Below, in pieces: positions 8,509 through 16,860 of a DNA stretch of 64,000 nt. The first letter of the stretch is position 1, and the number at the start of each line of letters is the position of its first letter. Position numbers and translations under genes: made by a program. The notes under the pieces are model-generated. The model ran no database searches. It was given only the letters and a program-made list of their open reading frames with translations, and was not told where the DNA came from. The stretch is taken from NCBI GenBank assembly GCA_028867035.1, contig JAGWHB010000003.1, positions 118,960-182,959 of the forward strand. Reading direction: 5' to 3'. The stretch comes from Nitrososphaerota archaeon. Its GTDB lineage: Archaea > Thermoproteota > Nitrososphaeria > Nitrososphaerales > Gagatemarchaeaceae.

Positions 8509-8649
8509 TCAATCATCACAGTTCCTGCATATCGGAGGGAGCCAGTGGGACACGCCTATGCTGTCGTGGACGGGCACCCAGTCTTCGCGGTTCTGTTCTT
8601 CCTTCCGTTCCTTCTTGCTCATGAACTCGGCGAACTTTTCTCGGCGCAT
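8509..8649 (-). CDS. Possible small CxxC protein
   Basis: A 46-residue open frame: a very basic, Lys/Glu-rich first half (REKFAEFMSKKERKEEQ) and a C-terminal 'PPICRNCDD'. Composition looks protein-like and a weak TATA-like box lies at the right distance, but there is no strong support. The remaining sequence from 8461 to 8868 shows no other credible gene. Confidence 0.3.
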   Translation of the reverse strand: MRREKFAEFMSKKERKEEQNREDWVPVHDSIGVSHWLPPICRNCDD

Positions 8650-8868
8650 ATTAGGCGAACCGCCGAAGCCGCAATTGTCCGACGGAGACGGGTGGCCGAA
8701 TCTGAACCGTTGGAGTCCTCGAGGCCGAGGAGCCACTTCGAGTAGGCGTGGACGCGCTCGACAAAGTTGTCACCTGTCATCGTGAGGCTTGACGAGTCGT
8801 GCGTTCTTAACGTCGGGCAGATTTCGGAATAGTACGACTGGAGAGGGGCGGCGAAAGTGACGGCCAGA

Positions 8869-9114
8869 TTAGACGAGGTCGTTGAGGCCGAACCTGTAGC
8901 TCATCTTGATCTGGTCCTTGTCGAATATGAGAGTAGATGAATTCACCCTTCTTTCGAACGTCTTGCAGCTGGAATAAAGCGAGATGTACGCACCGTACTC
9001 TGAACAGAGACCCCGAGAGGTACCCCATTCCGTCGCGAAGTGGACGCATTCGAAGCAGTAAGGCCTCTGAAGGCCCGTCCCTTCCCAGTGCCTGACGAAG
9101 CCGGGTGGAAGCAC
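8869..9114 (-). CDS. Small Cys-motif (probable metal-binding) protein
   Basis: About 81 residues from a GTG start chosen because it lies 22 nt behind the stop of the RHH gene. It contains CFECVHF, then GLCSEYG, then SSCKTFE: a C-x2-C-x2-F ... G-x-C ... C-x2-F pattern that could bind zinc or an Fe-S cluster. A host-flank protein at 61062-61409 has the same arrangement of Cys residues. Function unknown; operon with the RHH protein suggests an accessory regulatory role. Confidence 0.55.
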   Translation of the reverse strand: MLPPGFVRHWEGTGLQRPYCFECVHFATEWGTSRGLCSEYGAYISLYSSCKTFERRVNSSTLIFDKDQIKMSYRFGLNDLV

Positions 9115-9136
9115 CCAGACCGCCTTGAGAGCGACC

Positions 9137-9493
9137 CTACCGCCTGAGAGCTTTCCTGACCTGGGGCAACGCTGCCGCGAACGCAGTGTGCTGACAGTAG
9201 TCGGTGGCGTCAAGCTCGCAGTAGAACTTGACCTTCCCCCCGTCAGCCGACCTCGCCTTCACGCCCACGATCCTGTCCTTCTTGTTGTCCCGCACAACGA
9301 CCTCGTCCTCCCCGAGGGAGATCAGCTCCAGGAACGGCGCGTAGTTGGAGAACCTGTCCTCTATGTAGAGCATGACCTCGAGGATGTCGCTGACGAGGCC
9401 CGCAAGGGGCTTCTTCTCCTTCTTCGCCTTCTCCTGGACCTGCTGGTAGAGCTGGGCCGACACCGTGATGGTTCGGAAACGTCTGTCTGGCAT
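9137..9493 (-). CDS. Ribbon-helix-helix DNA-binding protein
   Basis: 118 residues. The N-terminal 45 form a typical RHH domain: strand 'RTITVSAQLYQQVQEKA' and a second helix 'LAGLVSDILEVMLYIEDR'. The remainder is a small beta-rich domain. RHH proteins of mobile elements usually repress their own promoter or act in partition. Its start is 27 nt from the palindromic TATA-like GTTTAAATG (9518-9526), so the mRNA is leaderless and the divergent TFB-like gene shares the control region. Confidence 0.8.
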   Translation of the reverse strand: MPDRRFRTITVSAQLYQQVQEKAKKEKKPLAGLVSDILEVMLYIEDRFSNYAPFLELISLGEDEVVVRDNKKDRIVGVKARSADGGKVKFYCELDATDYCQHTAFAAALPQVRKALRR

Positions 9494-9517
9494 ATCATTA
9501 CGCCTATATTACGTTAC

Positions 9518-9526
9518 GTTTAAATG
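9518..9526. promoter_or_regulatory. Palindromic TATA-like box, divergent promoter
   Basis: GTTTAAATG lies about 27 nt before the start of the RHH gene on the minus strand and could equally serve the TFB-like gene on the plus strand. The RHH protein is a plausible repressor here. Confidence 0.45.
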
Positions 9527-9614
9527 TTTAGTGCCGTGTGAAAAGCGTGGTAGTTATAGAGCCTTGTTCGGAAGACTTGTTCCTGCCTTAAAAGACCCCA
9601 GAGGGTCTGTCGGC

Positions 9615-10682
9615 ATGGCCGCGCCTCCCGAAGGAGAGCCGTTGGAGCTCTGCGAGGAGTGTGGGTCCCCGCTGGTAGACGGCTTCTGCGGGACCTGCGG
9701 GAACGGATACAGGGAGGGGTCCAGCCCAGTTGGAGCCGCCCCTCTTGAGAGGGGCGAGCTGTCGCGGGTCCTCGGGAGGAACGTCGGCGCGAAGGCGCAC
9801 GGCTCCTACGCCCTCTCGATGCAGCAGGACCAGGGGATGGGGCCTCTGCGGAAGCAGATCGACCTCATGGTGGAGCAGTTCAACGCCTCCCCGGAGGCGA
9901 AGGCAGCCGCGAAGCAGAACGCGGAAACGCTGGCTGTGAAGGTAATGGACGAGCTAGGCCCGACAAAGTCAGCCATAGCTTCAGTGGCTCAGATCTTCAT
10001 CGCGCAGGGGAGGAACCTCAGGGAGGTCAGTTCGTGCATTTCGATGGTTCATCCGTCAATCGACAGGCTGGGCGACATCGTCGTGGAAATTCGCCAGGAG
10101 ACAGAGGAGGACGTCAGGGTGCTGGTAGACGGGAGGGACAGGCCCTACAAATCGTACTCCCACGGGTTCTACAGACGGCTGAGGATACCGGTCTTTGCTT
10201 CCGACGGGAGCGCCCTCATAGAGCTGAGGGGCGCCACCCTCACCAGGAAGGGGTACGACCCGAAGAGGGTCGAGCCGAAGGGACCGTCCGAGCTCGAAGT
10301 CAGGGCGGACGAGGCCAACTTCGAGCTGTTCAAGATCCTTGAGGAGGCGAGGCTCTCGGGGAGGGCAGCGGCCGCCGGGACAGATCAGAGCGCAATGCTC
10401 AGGAAATATACAATCTCCAAGTTGCGCCTCACCGGGAGACTCCTCAGGGAAGCGGGCGTCCTACAGAAGGTGAGCGGGAAGTACGTCAAGCTCTTCGCTG
10501 AAGCGATTGCCGACGGCGGGGGGAGGTCCCCAAGGAAGCTGGCCGAGGAAGCCCTGATAGAGGCGTGCGAGAACGTCGTCCCCGGGCACCTCCGCAACTC
10601 CCTCTGGCAGAAGTACCACCTCAAGGCTTCCGGGATGAAGTCGCTAGTGGTAGTGTCGGAACTTGCCGCGTGGCAAGGGTGA
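9615..10682 (+). CDS. TFB-like (transcription factor B-related) protein
   Basis: About 355 residues from ATG 9615; longer versions would run into the divergent RHH gene. The N-terminal zinc ribbon 'LCEECGSPLVDGFCGTCG' is followed by a linker and a large helical region with cyclin-fold-like periodicity (ELGPTKSAIASVAQIFIAQGRNLREVSSCISM). The C-terminal third is predicted wHTH-like (AMLRKYTISKLRLTGRLLREAGVLQ). It is more divergent than the second TFB at 39185, lacking a clear B-reader, so it may be an element-specific initiation factor or a cyclin-fold DNA-binding protein. It overlaps no gene and precedes the ParB-like gene by 9 nt. Confidence 0.55.
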   Translation: MAAPPEGEPLELCEECGSPLVDGFCGTCGNGYREGSSPVGAAPLERGELSRVLGRNVGAKAHGSYALSMQQDQGMGPLRKQIDLMVEQFNASPEAKAAAKQNAETLAVKVMDELGPTKSAIASVAQIFIAQGRNLREVSSCISMVHPSIDRLGDIVVEIRQETEEDVRVLVDGRDRPYKSYSHGFYRRLRIPVFASDGSALIELRGATLTRKGYDPKRVEPKGPSELEVRADEANFELFKILEEARLSGRAAAAGTDQSAMLRKYTISKLRLTGRLLREAGVLQKVSGKYVKLFAEAIADGGGRSPRKLAEEALIEACENVVPGHLRNSLWQKYHLKASGMKSLVVVSELAAWQG

Positions 10683-10691
10683 AGTGTTCCC

Positions 10692-11861
10692 TTGCCGGCC
10701 CAGCTGACCACAATCCCCCTCAACCTAGTAGAGCCCCACCCCAAGCTCGCGTTCAGGTTCGCCTACGATGTCAAGGGACTTGCCGATTCGATTAGGGCGG
10801 CAGCCGACGAGAACACTCCCAACGGCCAACTCAACCCGGGAAGGGTTGTCCTGAAGCCCGACGGGAAGGGATACTATGTGTACGTTGGGGTGAGGCGCTA
10901 CAAGGCCCTGAAGCTCCTCTACGAGACTACAAAGGACGAGAGGTTCGGGTCCTACACTGCCTACGTCGACACCGGGATGAACGAACTGCAAATGTTCATC
11001 AAGGCGAAGCGGGAGAACGACGAGGAGCAGGGGGAGAGGCAGGGGCTCTCCGTCCTAGAGGAGCTATTCGGGATCACATTGATCAGGGAGGCTATATCCC
11101 CGGAGGGAATCAAGGACCACTGGCTGAAGCGGCTCATCGACGTGGCGGTCAAGCTGGACGAGAACAAGCTGAGGAGGCTCTACGAGATAGAGGCCGCAAC
11201 TCATGCAAAGTTCAGGCTCCCCCACCTCGAGTACCTGTGCAAGATCGGGAGCGAGGACGACCTCATCCTGACCGCGGCCACGGCGGCCGCTTTCAACTAC
11301 GCAGGAAGCGACATGGAAAGGGCCTGGGAAGACAGGAGCTCGGTATTGTCCCTCGACTGGTTCAGGCGGAACTTCCCCGAAATCAAGAAGGCGGAACCCA
11401 GCGGCAACGGCGGAAGTTCGCAGCAGAACTCAGTCAAGAAGAAGTCCAAATCCAAGGCAAAGAAAAACACGGTCAAGGGGATGGAGGTGCACGAGAAGGA
11501 GGTGATCCTCGTGCCCTGCCCCCGATGCGGGAGGCTGCACATGGTAGAGACGAAGGGGAAGATCGAGGCGACCCACGTCCCAGAAGACCCCGACGGTGAG
11601 AGCAGGACGGAGGTGGCGGCGAGCGTCAGCCGAATGGAGCGCGCCTGCTCGAAGTGCGGAGGCCGGTTCTTCGCGTTCGTGGAGCACCTCGAGGGGCGGA
11701 AGTACGCGGCCGAGTCTTCTGTCTCGATGAGATTCAAAGAGCCGAAGAAGGTCGCGGAAGCCGTGGATCTCCGCTTCGACCGCAAGGAGGACGTGTGGCA
11801 GATCATAGCGGGGGACAAGGTTGTCGGGCCCCTGGATTTCAACGGGGAAGCCCGGAAATGA
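10692..11861 (+). CDS. ParB/Spo0J-like protein with C-terminal zinc-binding domain
   Basis: 389 residues, TTG start 9 nt after the previous stop. Residues 1-95 match the ParB N-terminal (CTPase) domain: 'IPLNLVEPHPKLAFRF' at the start, 'LADSIRAAA' and the 'VYVGVRRYKALKLL' box (normally GERRxRA). A helical DNA-binding middle follows, then a Lys/Ser-rich linker (about 235-255) and a zinc-binding segment with CPRCG and CSKCG pairs. It probably binds a centromere-like site; the iteron cluster at 12264-12366 is an obvious candidate. No ParA is encoded nearby. Confidence 0.65.
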   Translation: MPAQLTTIPLNLVEPHPKLAFRFAYDVKGLADSIRAAADENTPNGQLNPGRVVLKPDGKGYYVYVGVRRYKALKLLYETTKDERFGSYTAYVDTGMNELQMFIKAKRENDEEQGERQGLSVLEELFGITLIREAISPEGIKDHWLKRLIDVAVKLDENKLRRLYEIEAATHAKFRLPHLEYLCKIGSEDDLILTAATAAAFNYAGSDMERAWEDRSSVLSLDWFRRNFPEIKKAEPSGNGGSSQQNSVKKKSKSKAKKNTVKGMEVHEKEVILVPCPRCGRLHMVETKGKIEATHVPEDPDGESRTEVAASVSRMERACSKCGGRFFAFVEHLEGRKYAAESSVSMRFKEPKKVAEAVDLRFDRKEDVWQIIAGDKVVGPLDFNGEARK

Positions 11862-11877
11862 GCTGAGAGGGTCGTGA

Positions 11878-12258
11878 ATGGGGATGCCGAAGAGCAGGAG
11901 ACGGGAAGAACTCGCTGTGCTGGTGGGCCTCGAAGTCCTACTCCTAGGGATTGCGTTCGACTCCCACGACCTTAGGAAGCTGCCTTTCCGCCAGTCCCAG
12001 ATCACCAGGGTCGTGAAAGTGCTAATGGATGCCGGCATGCTCACGCGGATTGGGACGAGGCAGAAGTACCTCTTCACCCAAGAGTTCCTGAGCATCCTGA
12101 AGGAGCAGGTCCTCCAGAGGACCCCCCGCAGCGGGATCATCCAGTTCCCCGTAATGACCACGTTCGACGCGTGTGGCGTAGAGCATTGGAGCGAGCAGGA
12201 GTTCGATCGTTTCGTCAGGACGCTGAAGGACCACTGGCAGTCCCTTCGCAGGAAGTAG
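11878..12258 (+). CDS. Winged-helix protein
   Basis: 126 residues. Residues 20-80 read as a wHTH: 'FRQSQITRVVKVLMDAGMLTRIGTRQKYLFTQEF'. It starts 16 nt behind the ParB-like gene with a GAGAGG ribosome-binding site and ends directly before the repeat cluster at 12264. The context suggests a partition or copy-control regulator. Family not resolved beyond wHTH. Confidence 0.65.
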   Translation: MGMPKSRRREELAVLVGLEVLLLGIAFDSHDLRKLPFRQSQITRVVKVLMDAGMLTRIGTRQKYLFTQEFLSILKEQVLQRTPRSGIIQFPVMTTFDACGVEHWSEQEFDRFVRTLKDHWQSLRRK

Positions 12259-12263
12259 GCACC

Positions 12264-12366
12264 AACGTTCAGGGGGTGAACATCTGAACGTTCAGGGGGT
12301 GAACGTTCCCAGAATTTGCTCTGTGACCAAGAGCTGAACATCTGAACGTTCAGGGCGTGAACATTA
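12264..12366 (+). repeat. Iteron-like repeat cluster downstream of the parB-like operon
   Basis: Three copies of AACGTTCAGGGSGTGAACRT start at 12264, 12287 and 12345. Each contains the inverted repeat GTTCA-N5-TGAAC, and a 20-nt stretch (12278-12297) recurs exactly at 12336-12355. Such symmetrical, direct-repeated sites are typical of partition sites, replication iterons or operators. Confidence 0.7.
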
Positions 12367-12432
12367 ACATGAGAGTGTCTCGCTTGGACGCCCCACTCCG
12401 CGTTATCTTAGCCCGGGGTCCTCTCCCTTGAC

Positions 12433-12654
12433 TTGTGGGACGAATCGACTGGAAGGTGCAGGTTCTGCGGCTACCTGTACTACACCTGGAAGCTGCCGAT
12501 GCACGAGGCAATCTGCAGCATGAGGCCGACACCCGCAGGAGGATCGGACGCTCCGCAGACCCATCTCTCGGAATCGCCGCGTTTTAGCCGGAATACCGTT
12601 GTTCATCCACTTGAGAACGCTCCTCGTCTTTCTTCTCTGCATGGTCGTGGCTGA
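12433..12654 (+). CDS. Possible small zinc-finger protein
   Basis: 73 residues from TTG 12433, with a TATA-like box (GTTATCTTAG, 12401-12410) 27 nt upstream. The N-terminal part 'CRFCGYLYYTWKLPMHEAIC' has C-x2-C-x12-H-x4-C spacing, a plausible zinc finger. The C-terminal third overlaps the start of the following surface-protein gene and looks random, so either the finger is the only meaningful part or the frame is fortuitous. Confidence 0.4.
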   Translation: MWDESTGRCRFCGYLYYTWKLPMHEAICSMRPTPAGGSDAPQTHLSESPRFSRNTVVHPLENAPRLSSLHGRG

Positions 12655-15103
12655 CTCGCTCATCGGGATTGGCGTAGCGCGGAGCGGAACGCACGACCCA
12701 TGTGATTCCTACGGAGACTGTGTCTCCAGTTCAGTCAACTATATTCGCTCCAATCCCGATGGGTCGCTCTACGTCGGGGACAGTTTCAGCATCCCCCTCT
12801 CCGTCACTAAAGGGCCGAACACCACCAGCTACTCGGTATCGTGGTCCTTCGACCGTTCGGTCTTTGACAGGTCCGGAGACTCTTTCACAGTGGCCGGAAA
12901 CAAGACCGGCAATTTCGCGGTCTCCGCCACGGTCACGTTCGCGGGATTCGTGACGGCGGGCAATTCGACACAGCCTTTCAGTTCCACCCTCGCCGGTACT
13001 GAAAGCGTAACCGTCATCCAATTGACAATCTCGCCATATCTTCGAATGGTCAACGTAACCGACAAATCCACCGGGTTCGAGCTCCGAAACCCCGATGGAA
13101 CTTTCTTCAAGGGAGATTCCTTCTGCGTCTACTGGTCGGCCACCTTCCAGTTCTCTGATTCGAGGACTGACATCTTGGTCAACGTCACCGGGTCGCTCCC
13201 CGCTTACCTGAAGGAGACTTCTTCCAACTACACCGGGAGCGCGCCGGGGAGGCAGGGGTACATCTGCTACAGCGTGGTCGAAACATCGCCGTACGACAAC
13301 GGCGCCCTCTCCCTGAACTTCAACGCGATCAACTGGGAGAAGGGGTCCATCGCGCACGTCGTGAGGGGAGTACCGTTCGCGATTGTGCAGTACAACCCTG
13401 TGTTCGCGGTCTACACCTACACTGACTACAACTCGCTGCCTCCGACATCCTATCAGAAGCCTTTCGCCACGCTCGTGAGGTACGACGGAAACGCTCCCTG
13501 TTACTCGTATCCAGGGAACGCCAACACGGCGCCGTTCAACGCTGCCAATTCGACCAGAGAAAGGGCGGTCGTCACCGACTTCTCGTTTAGCACCCTCGGG
13601 TTCAACGCCACCGAGACGAGTTCCGTGCTTCCTTTCAACGCGACGGGGATGTACGTCCCCTTCAACTATAGTTCACGGTCCCCGCCGTCCTCAAGGGTGG
13701 ACTACGGCGTGAAGGCTGCCTACCTGTCCAGCAACCCTCTCGCTGCCTGCTCCGACGACAACTCTTCGCCGGCGACGAGGTCGACCGACACCCCAGTACA
13801 GCCCCATCTCTTCACCTGGGCCAGCCGCTACGGCAAGTGGTACTTCAGCGCCCCCGCAACCCAGGGCGAGGACACCACGGGCGGACCCTACTTCGAGAAC
13901 TACACCGCCAGGGGGGTCGAGTGGTTCAACGCGACCTTCGCCGCCCACTGGAACAACACCGGGGACGCGCACTTCGACACCTTCCAGAGCACGTACCTGT
14001 ACGAGCCGACGCTCTATGATGGCTACCTCAACTTCACGGCCGTCGACCAGCATGGCAGGCCTGACCCGAACGTCCATGTGACCGTGGAGGCAAACAACCC
14101 GTCCCCGTTCAACGTACAAATCTTGGACCAGGCTTCCAAGATCTTTGGCACCGACCCGAAGGCCAACGCCAGCCTGAAGGCCGACCTGTACGAGGCTTAC
14201 AATGCCACCCTCACGCTGAAGCCGGTCCGAACGCACGCAGGCACCTGGTTGTTCCTGGTGAACCAGACCAACAGGGCCACTCCCGACGGGTCCGCTCCAC
14301 CGCCGATGCCCACGCTTCTAGTTTCAGTCTCGGGCCACGGGCAATTCTTCTCTTACGAGATATCGGTGTCATTCAGCGTGTACGAACTGAACGCCAGCGT
14401 TGTCCTCGACAGCATTCACATCGAGCCGAACGGGACCGCCAGGTTTCAGAGCGTCCTGGCCGGGAACATGCTCGTCGATTACGTGGACGAGGAGAAGAAC
14501 ATCATCGCAACGCCTGCGGACCTGAACTTCTCGGCGCAAGCGAACACGTTCCCGATGTACCAGCCTGCCTTCGGCAGCCTCCTGTTCCCTCCAACTTCCG
14601 AGCCCGGGGGGTTCGCACTCTACTACCCATTCGTCTTCGGCAGCAACAGCACGGTCCTCGTAAACCTCGCGGGGGGCGGAGCTTCCACCTCGTCCACCGC
14701 GGACGGTGCTTCGGTCGGCACCACACTGGACGTCGGTCCATATTCAGGGGGTGCTCAGAGCGTTTGGGTCAGGGATGGCAACGGGACCACCGGCCGGCTC
14801 CTCTACTCATCCCCCCTGCTGGTCAACGTGGGCCCTCCAGCGCCGCCGGGGTTCGAGGGGGTCCAGAGCTTCACATGGTCTCCCGACCGGAACGACACTT
14901 TCACCATCGGCATCTTGAACTCGTTCGGAGTCAGTACCCCCGTCGGGTACTATGGGGCGACCGTCCACTCCGTGAAGGGCCCAAATCTCGATTACGAATT
15001 CCTATGGGTCTTCTTGGCAATTGCGGCGGGGTTTGTGTTGCTGGGGAAGGCGATTCATCGAAAGGGTGCCAGAACCAGCAGCGAAAAGGGGTTAGCAGCG
15101 TGA
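12611..15103 (+). CDS. Large glycosylatable surface protein with C-terminal anchor
   Basis: About 830 residues from TTG 12611, placed 27 nt behind GTTTTAGCC (12581-12589). Signal segment TLLVFLLCMVVA, then a long ectodomain with several beta-sandwich-like blocks and a very high density of NxS/T sequons, and a single membrane helix (FLWVFLAIAAGFVLLG) before a short basic tail. It heads the transfer region and could be an S-layer-like or adhesion protein for mating contact. The last 12 nt overlap the convergent phosphoesterase gene. Confidence 0.7.
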   Translation: MRTLLVFLLCMVVADSLIGIGVARSGTHDPCDSYGDCVSSSVNYIRSNPDGSLYVGDSFSIPLSVTKGPNTTSYSVSWSFDRSVFDRSGDSFTVAGNKTGNFAVSATVTFAGFVTAGNSTQPFSSTLAGTESVTVIQLTISPYLRMVNVTDKSTGFELRNPDGTFFKGDSFCVYWSATFQFSDSRTDILVNVTGSLPAYLKETSSNYTGSAPGRQGYICYSVVETSPYDNGALSLNFNAINWEKGSIAHVVRGVPFAIVQYNPVFAVYTYTDYNSLPPTSYQKPFATLVRYDGNAPCYSYPGNANTAPFNAANSTRERAVVTDFSFSTLGFNATETSSVLPFNATGMYVPFNYSSRSPPSSRVDYGVKAAYLSSNPLAACSDDNSSPATRSTDTPVQPHLFTWASRYGKWYFSAPATQGEDTTGGPYFENYTARGVEWFNATFAAHWNNTGDAHFDTFQSTYLYEPTLYDGYLNFTAVDQHGRPDPNVHVTVEANNPSPFNVQILDQASKIFGTDPKANASLKADLYEAYNATLTLKPVRTHAGTWLFLVNQTNRATPDGSAPPPMPTLLVSVSGHGQFFSYEISVSFSVYELNASVVLDSIHIEPNGTARFQSVLAGNMLVDYVDEEKNIIATPADLNFSAQANTFPMYQPAFGSLLFPPTSEPGGFALYYPFVFGSNSTVLVNLAGGGASTSSTADGASVGTTLDVGPYSGGAQSVWVRDGNGTTGRLLYSSPLLVNVGPPAPPGFEGVQSFTWSPDRNDTFTIGILNSFGVSTPVGYYGATVHSVKGPNLDYEFLWVFLAIAAGFVLLGKAIHRKGARTSSEKGLAA

Positions 15104-16270
15104 AATTGCCTGTAAGACTCCGTCCAAGGAGAGAGGTTTGTAGCCTATCATCTCAACGCATACGTTCATCGTCTTGTTTGAACACTTGATGAATGGGTAT
15201 GCATCGGGGCTATTGTTGTGTTTGTCGCCGTGAATCATCCAGCCTTTCCAGCTTGCCGGTCTCAGAGGGTCGTGGGTGAGCATCAGGTCCTGACCACGGT
15301 AATGGATGAAGAAACAACTGGGAATTTCAAGAGCCTTGGTAACGGCATCCAGGTCGTGGTTTCCACGAAGGAAGAACACTCTGCCGTTAAGCTTCCCGAG
15401 CCAGTAGTCGATTGGGTTATGTTCTCGCCCGAAAGCAAAATCGCCTAGGAAGAAGACGACATCGGACCGCCCGACGGTATTGTTCCAATTCCTAACCATC
15501 ATGTCGTTCATCTGGCGAGCGGACTCGAATGGACGATTGCAGTATCGGATTATGTTCTCATGATCGAAGTGCGTATCGCTAACGACGAAGGCTTTCGTCT
15601 CTGGACTGATTTCGAAAGGCCTGCCTGGAGATGTCCCGATAAGGTCCCCTTCAACCCTGGCTTGCATCAACGCGAGGGTCAATTTCCTGTTTTCTCTGTT
15701 CAGAGCTTCGGGCCTTGTTAGTGACCGCCTCTGGAAGAGATCGAACTCGCTTACTATTCTACTCCCCTTTCCAACTAGGGTTATCCGCAGGACGCTATGT
15801 CTGATGGGCGGTATCTCCATGCTCGCGAGGTATTCCTTGATTTTGCCGAATTTCCTGTCTATGTCCTTGAAAGCGAGAGTAGCATGAGGACTGTATTTTC
15901 CCATATCATGCTTTCCCATATAGCAGAAGCCCGAGAATTTGCTTACAAGTTCAGAACGAAGTCTGACCAGCTCCTCGGAAGGCTCGATATTCACCGCGAG
16001 CACCCGATTTCCGGTGAGCCAACTCCCGAATGTCCTAAGCCCGTTGAAACGGAAGGTCAGCTGCTCATAATTGATGCACGTGGCTTCGAACTCTCGTATG
16101 AGTCTCCTCTCATCATCGGTTCTGAAGGGGCCTACCATGCTGACGTGGGGGACCACCCGCTTCTGGGTCACCCCGTGTACGTAAAACGTCTTGCCGATTC
16201 TTACCGCAGTCTCCTTCACAAACTCTCGGGCGGAGCCGGTCAGCCTGAACTCGAGCAAGTAGCCGCCCAT
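15092..16270 (-). CDS. Fusion of 2H phosphoesterase and calcineurin-like metallophosphoesterase
   Basis: 392 residues. The N-terminal half (1-185) is a LigT/2'-5' RNA ligase-type 2H phosphoesterase with both catalytic motifs, PHVS at 41-44 and PHAT at 128-131. The C-terminal half (222-390) is a binuclear metallophosphoesterase with DTHFDHE (232-238), GDF (276-278), GNHD (303-306) and HGDKH (347-351). 2H enzymes open cyclic phosphodiesters at RNA or nucleotide ends, and the phosphatase could then remove the phosphate. It follows the Nudix gene by 3 nt. RNA-end or cyclic-nucleotide processing, perhaps against host defence, is inferred. Confidence 0.85.
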   Translation of the reverse strand: MGGYLLEFRLTGSAREFVKETAVRIGKTFYVHGVTQKRVVPHVSMVGPFRTDDERRLIREFEATCINYEQLTFRFNGLRTFGSWLTGNRVLAVNIEPSEELVRLRSELVSKFSGFCYMGKHDMGKYSPHATLAFKDIDRKFGKIKEYLASMEIPPIRHSVLRITLVGKGSRIVSEFDLFQRRSLTRPEALNRENRKLTLALMQARVEGDLIGTSPGRPFEISPETKAFVVSDTHFDHENIIRYCNRPFESARQMNDMMVRNWNNTVGRSDVVFFLGDFAFGREHNPIDYWLGKLNGRVFFLRGNHDLDAVTKALEIPSCFFIHYRGQDLMLTHDPLRPASWKGWMIHGDKHNNSPDAYPFIKCSNKTMNVCVEMIGYKPLSLDGVLQAISRC

Positions 16271-16273
16271 ATC

Positions 16274-16792
16274 CTACGACCGGAAGAAATCCCCTTTGTA
16301 GTAGATGGTCTTGCAATACTCGCACTGGATGAACGTCGCGTGCTCGGTGAACTTCAGCGGCGCCCCGTCCTTCTCGCACGTTAACGCGGTGTAGGCCTTC
16401 GCTGGGTTCCTGATCTTCTGGTACTTCTCTATGATATCCTTGGTTGCAGTCGTAAGTTGAAGGTTGGGGTCGGTGGAGTAGGCAAGAACTTTGACCTCCT
16501 TTCTCGGTTTTGCGACGCCGGCACTCAGAATAAGGAAGACCTTGTGGATGTCCCGGTAGTATCCGCCCCCGTAACTTCGGTGGATTGGTCCCGTATGTTC
16601 GAACAGGAGCTGTGAATCAATGGCCTTCAGGCCAGTCTCTTCTTCGAGTTCCCGGATGGCCGCATTCTCGCGACTCTCACTCTTGCGGGCACCGCCGCCG
16701 GGAAGCGAAAATCTGCTTCCCGTTTCACTCACAAGCAGAATGCCGTTCGGTGTGTCTACGAGAGCCGTGCCCCGCTTTCGTCTGTGGACCAA
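16274..16792 (-). CDS. Nudix hydrolase with C-terminal zinc-ribbon-like tail
   Basis: 172 residues, TTG start 27-30 nt from a TATA box (rc of 16817-16825). The Nudix box is complete from about residue 31 (GGGARKSE...RELEEETGL). The C-terminal 50 residues carry CEKDG and CEYCK, a possible zinc ribbon. Nudix enzymes hydrolyse nucleoside diphosphates linked to another moiety (NAD, ADP-ribose, caps). Together with the 2H/phosphatase fusion in the same operon it makes a small nucleotide- or RNA-end processing module. Substrate not predictable. Confidence 0.85.
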   Translation of the reverse strand: MVHRRKRGTALVDTPNGILLVSETGSRFSLPGGGARKSESRENAAIRELEEETGLKAIDSQLLFEHTGPIHRSYGGGYYRDIHKVFLILSAGVAKPRKEVKVLAYSTDPNLQLTTATKDIIEKYQKIRNPAKAYTALTCEKDGAPLKFTEHATFIQCEYCKTIYYKGDFFRS

Positions 16793-16860
16793 GCATCAAT
16801 GGTCTGGACTCATGATGATAAAAACGAGATTCATGGTTGCGTTCTGCATACGTACGGTCC

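Noticed and set aside
9465-9614. Longer start for the TFB-like protein
   Set aside because: It would overlap the divergent RHH gene and the shared TATA box; the zinc ribbon begins shortly after ATG 9615.
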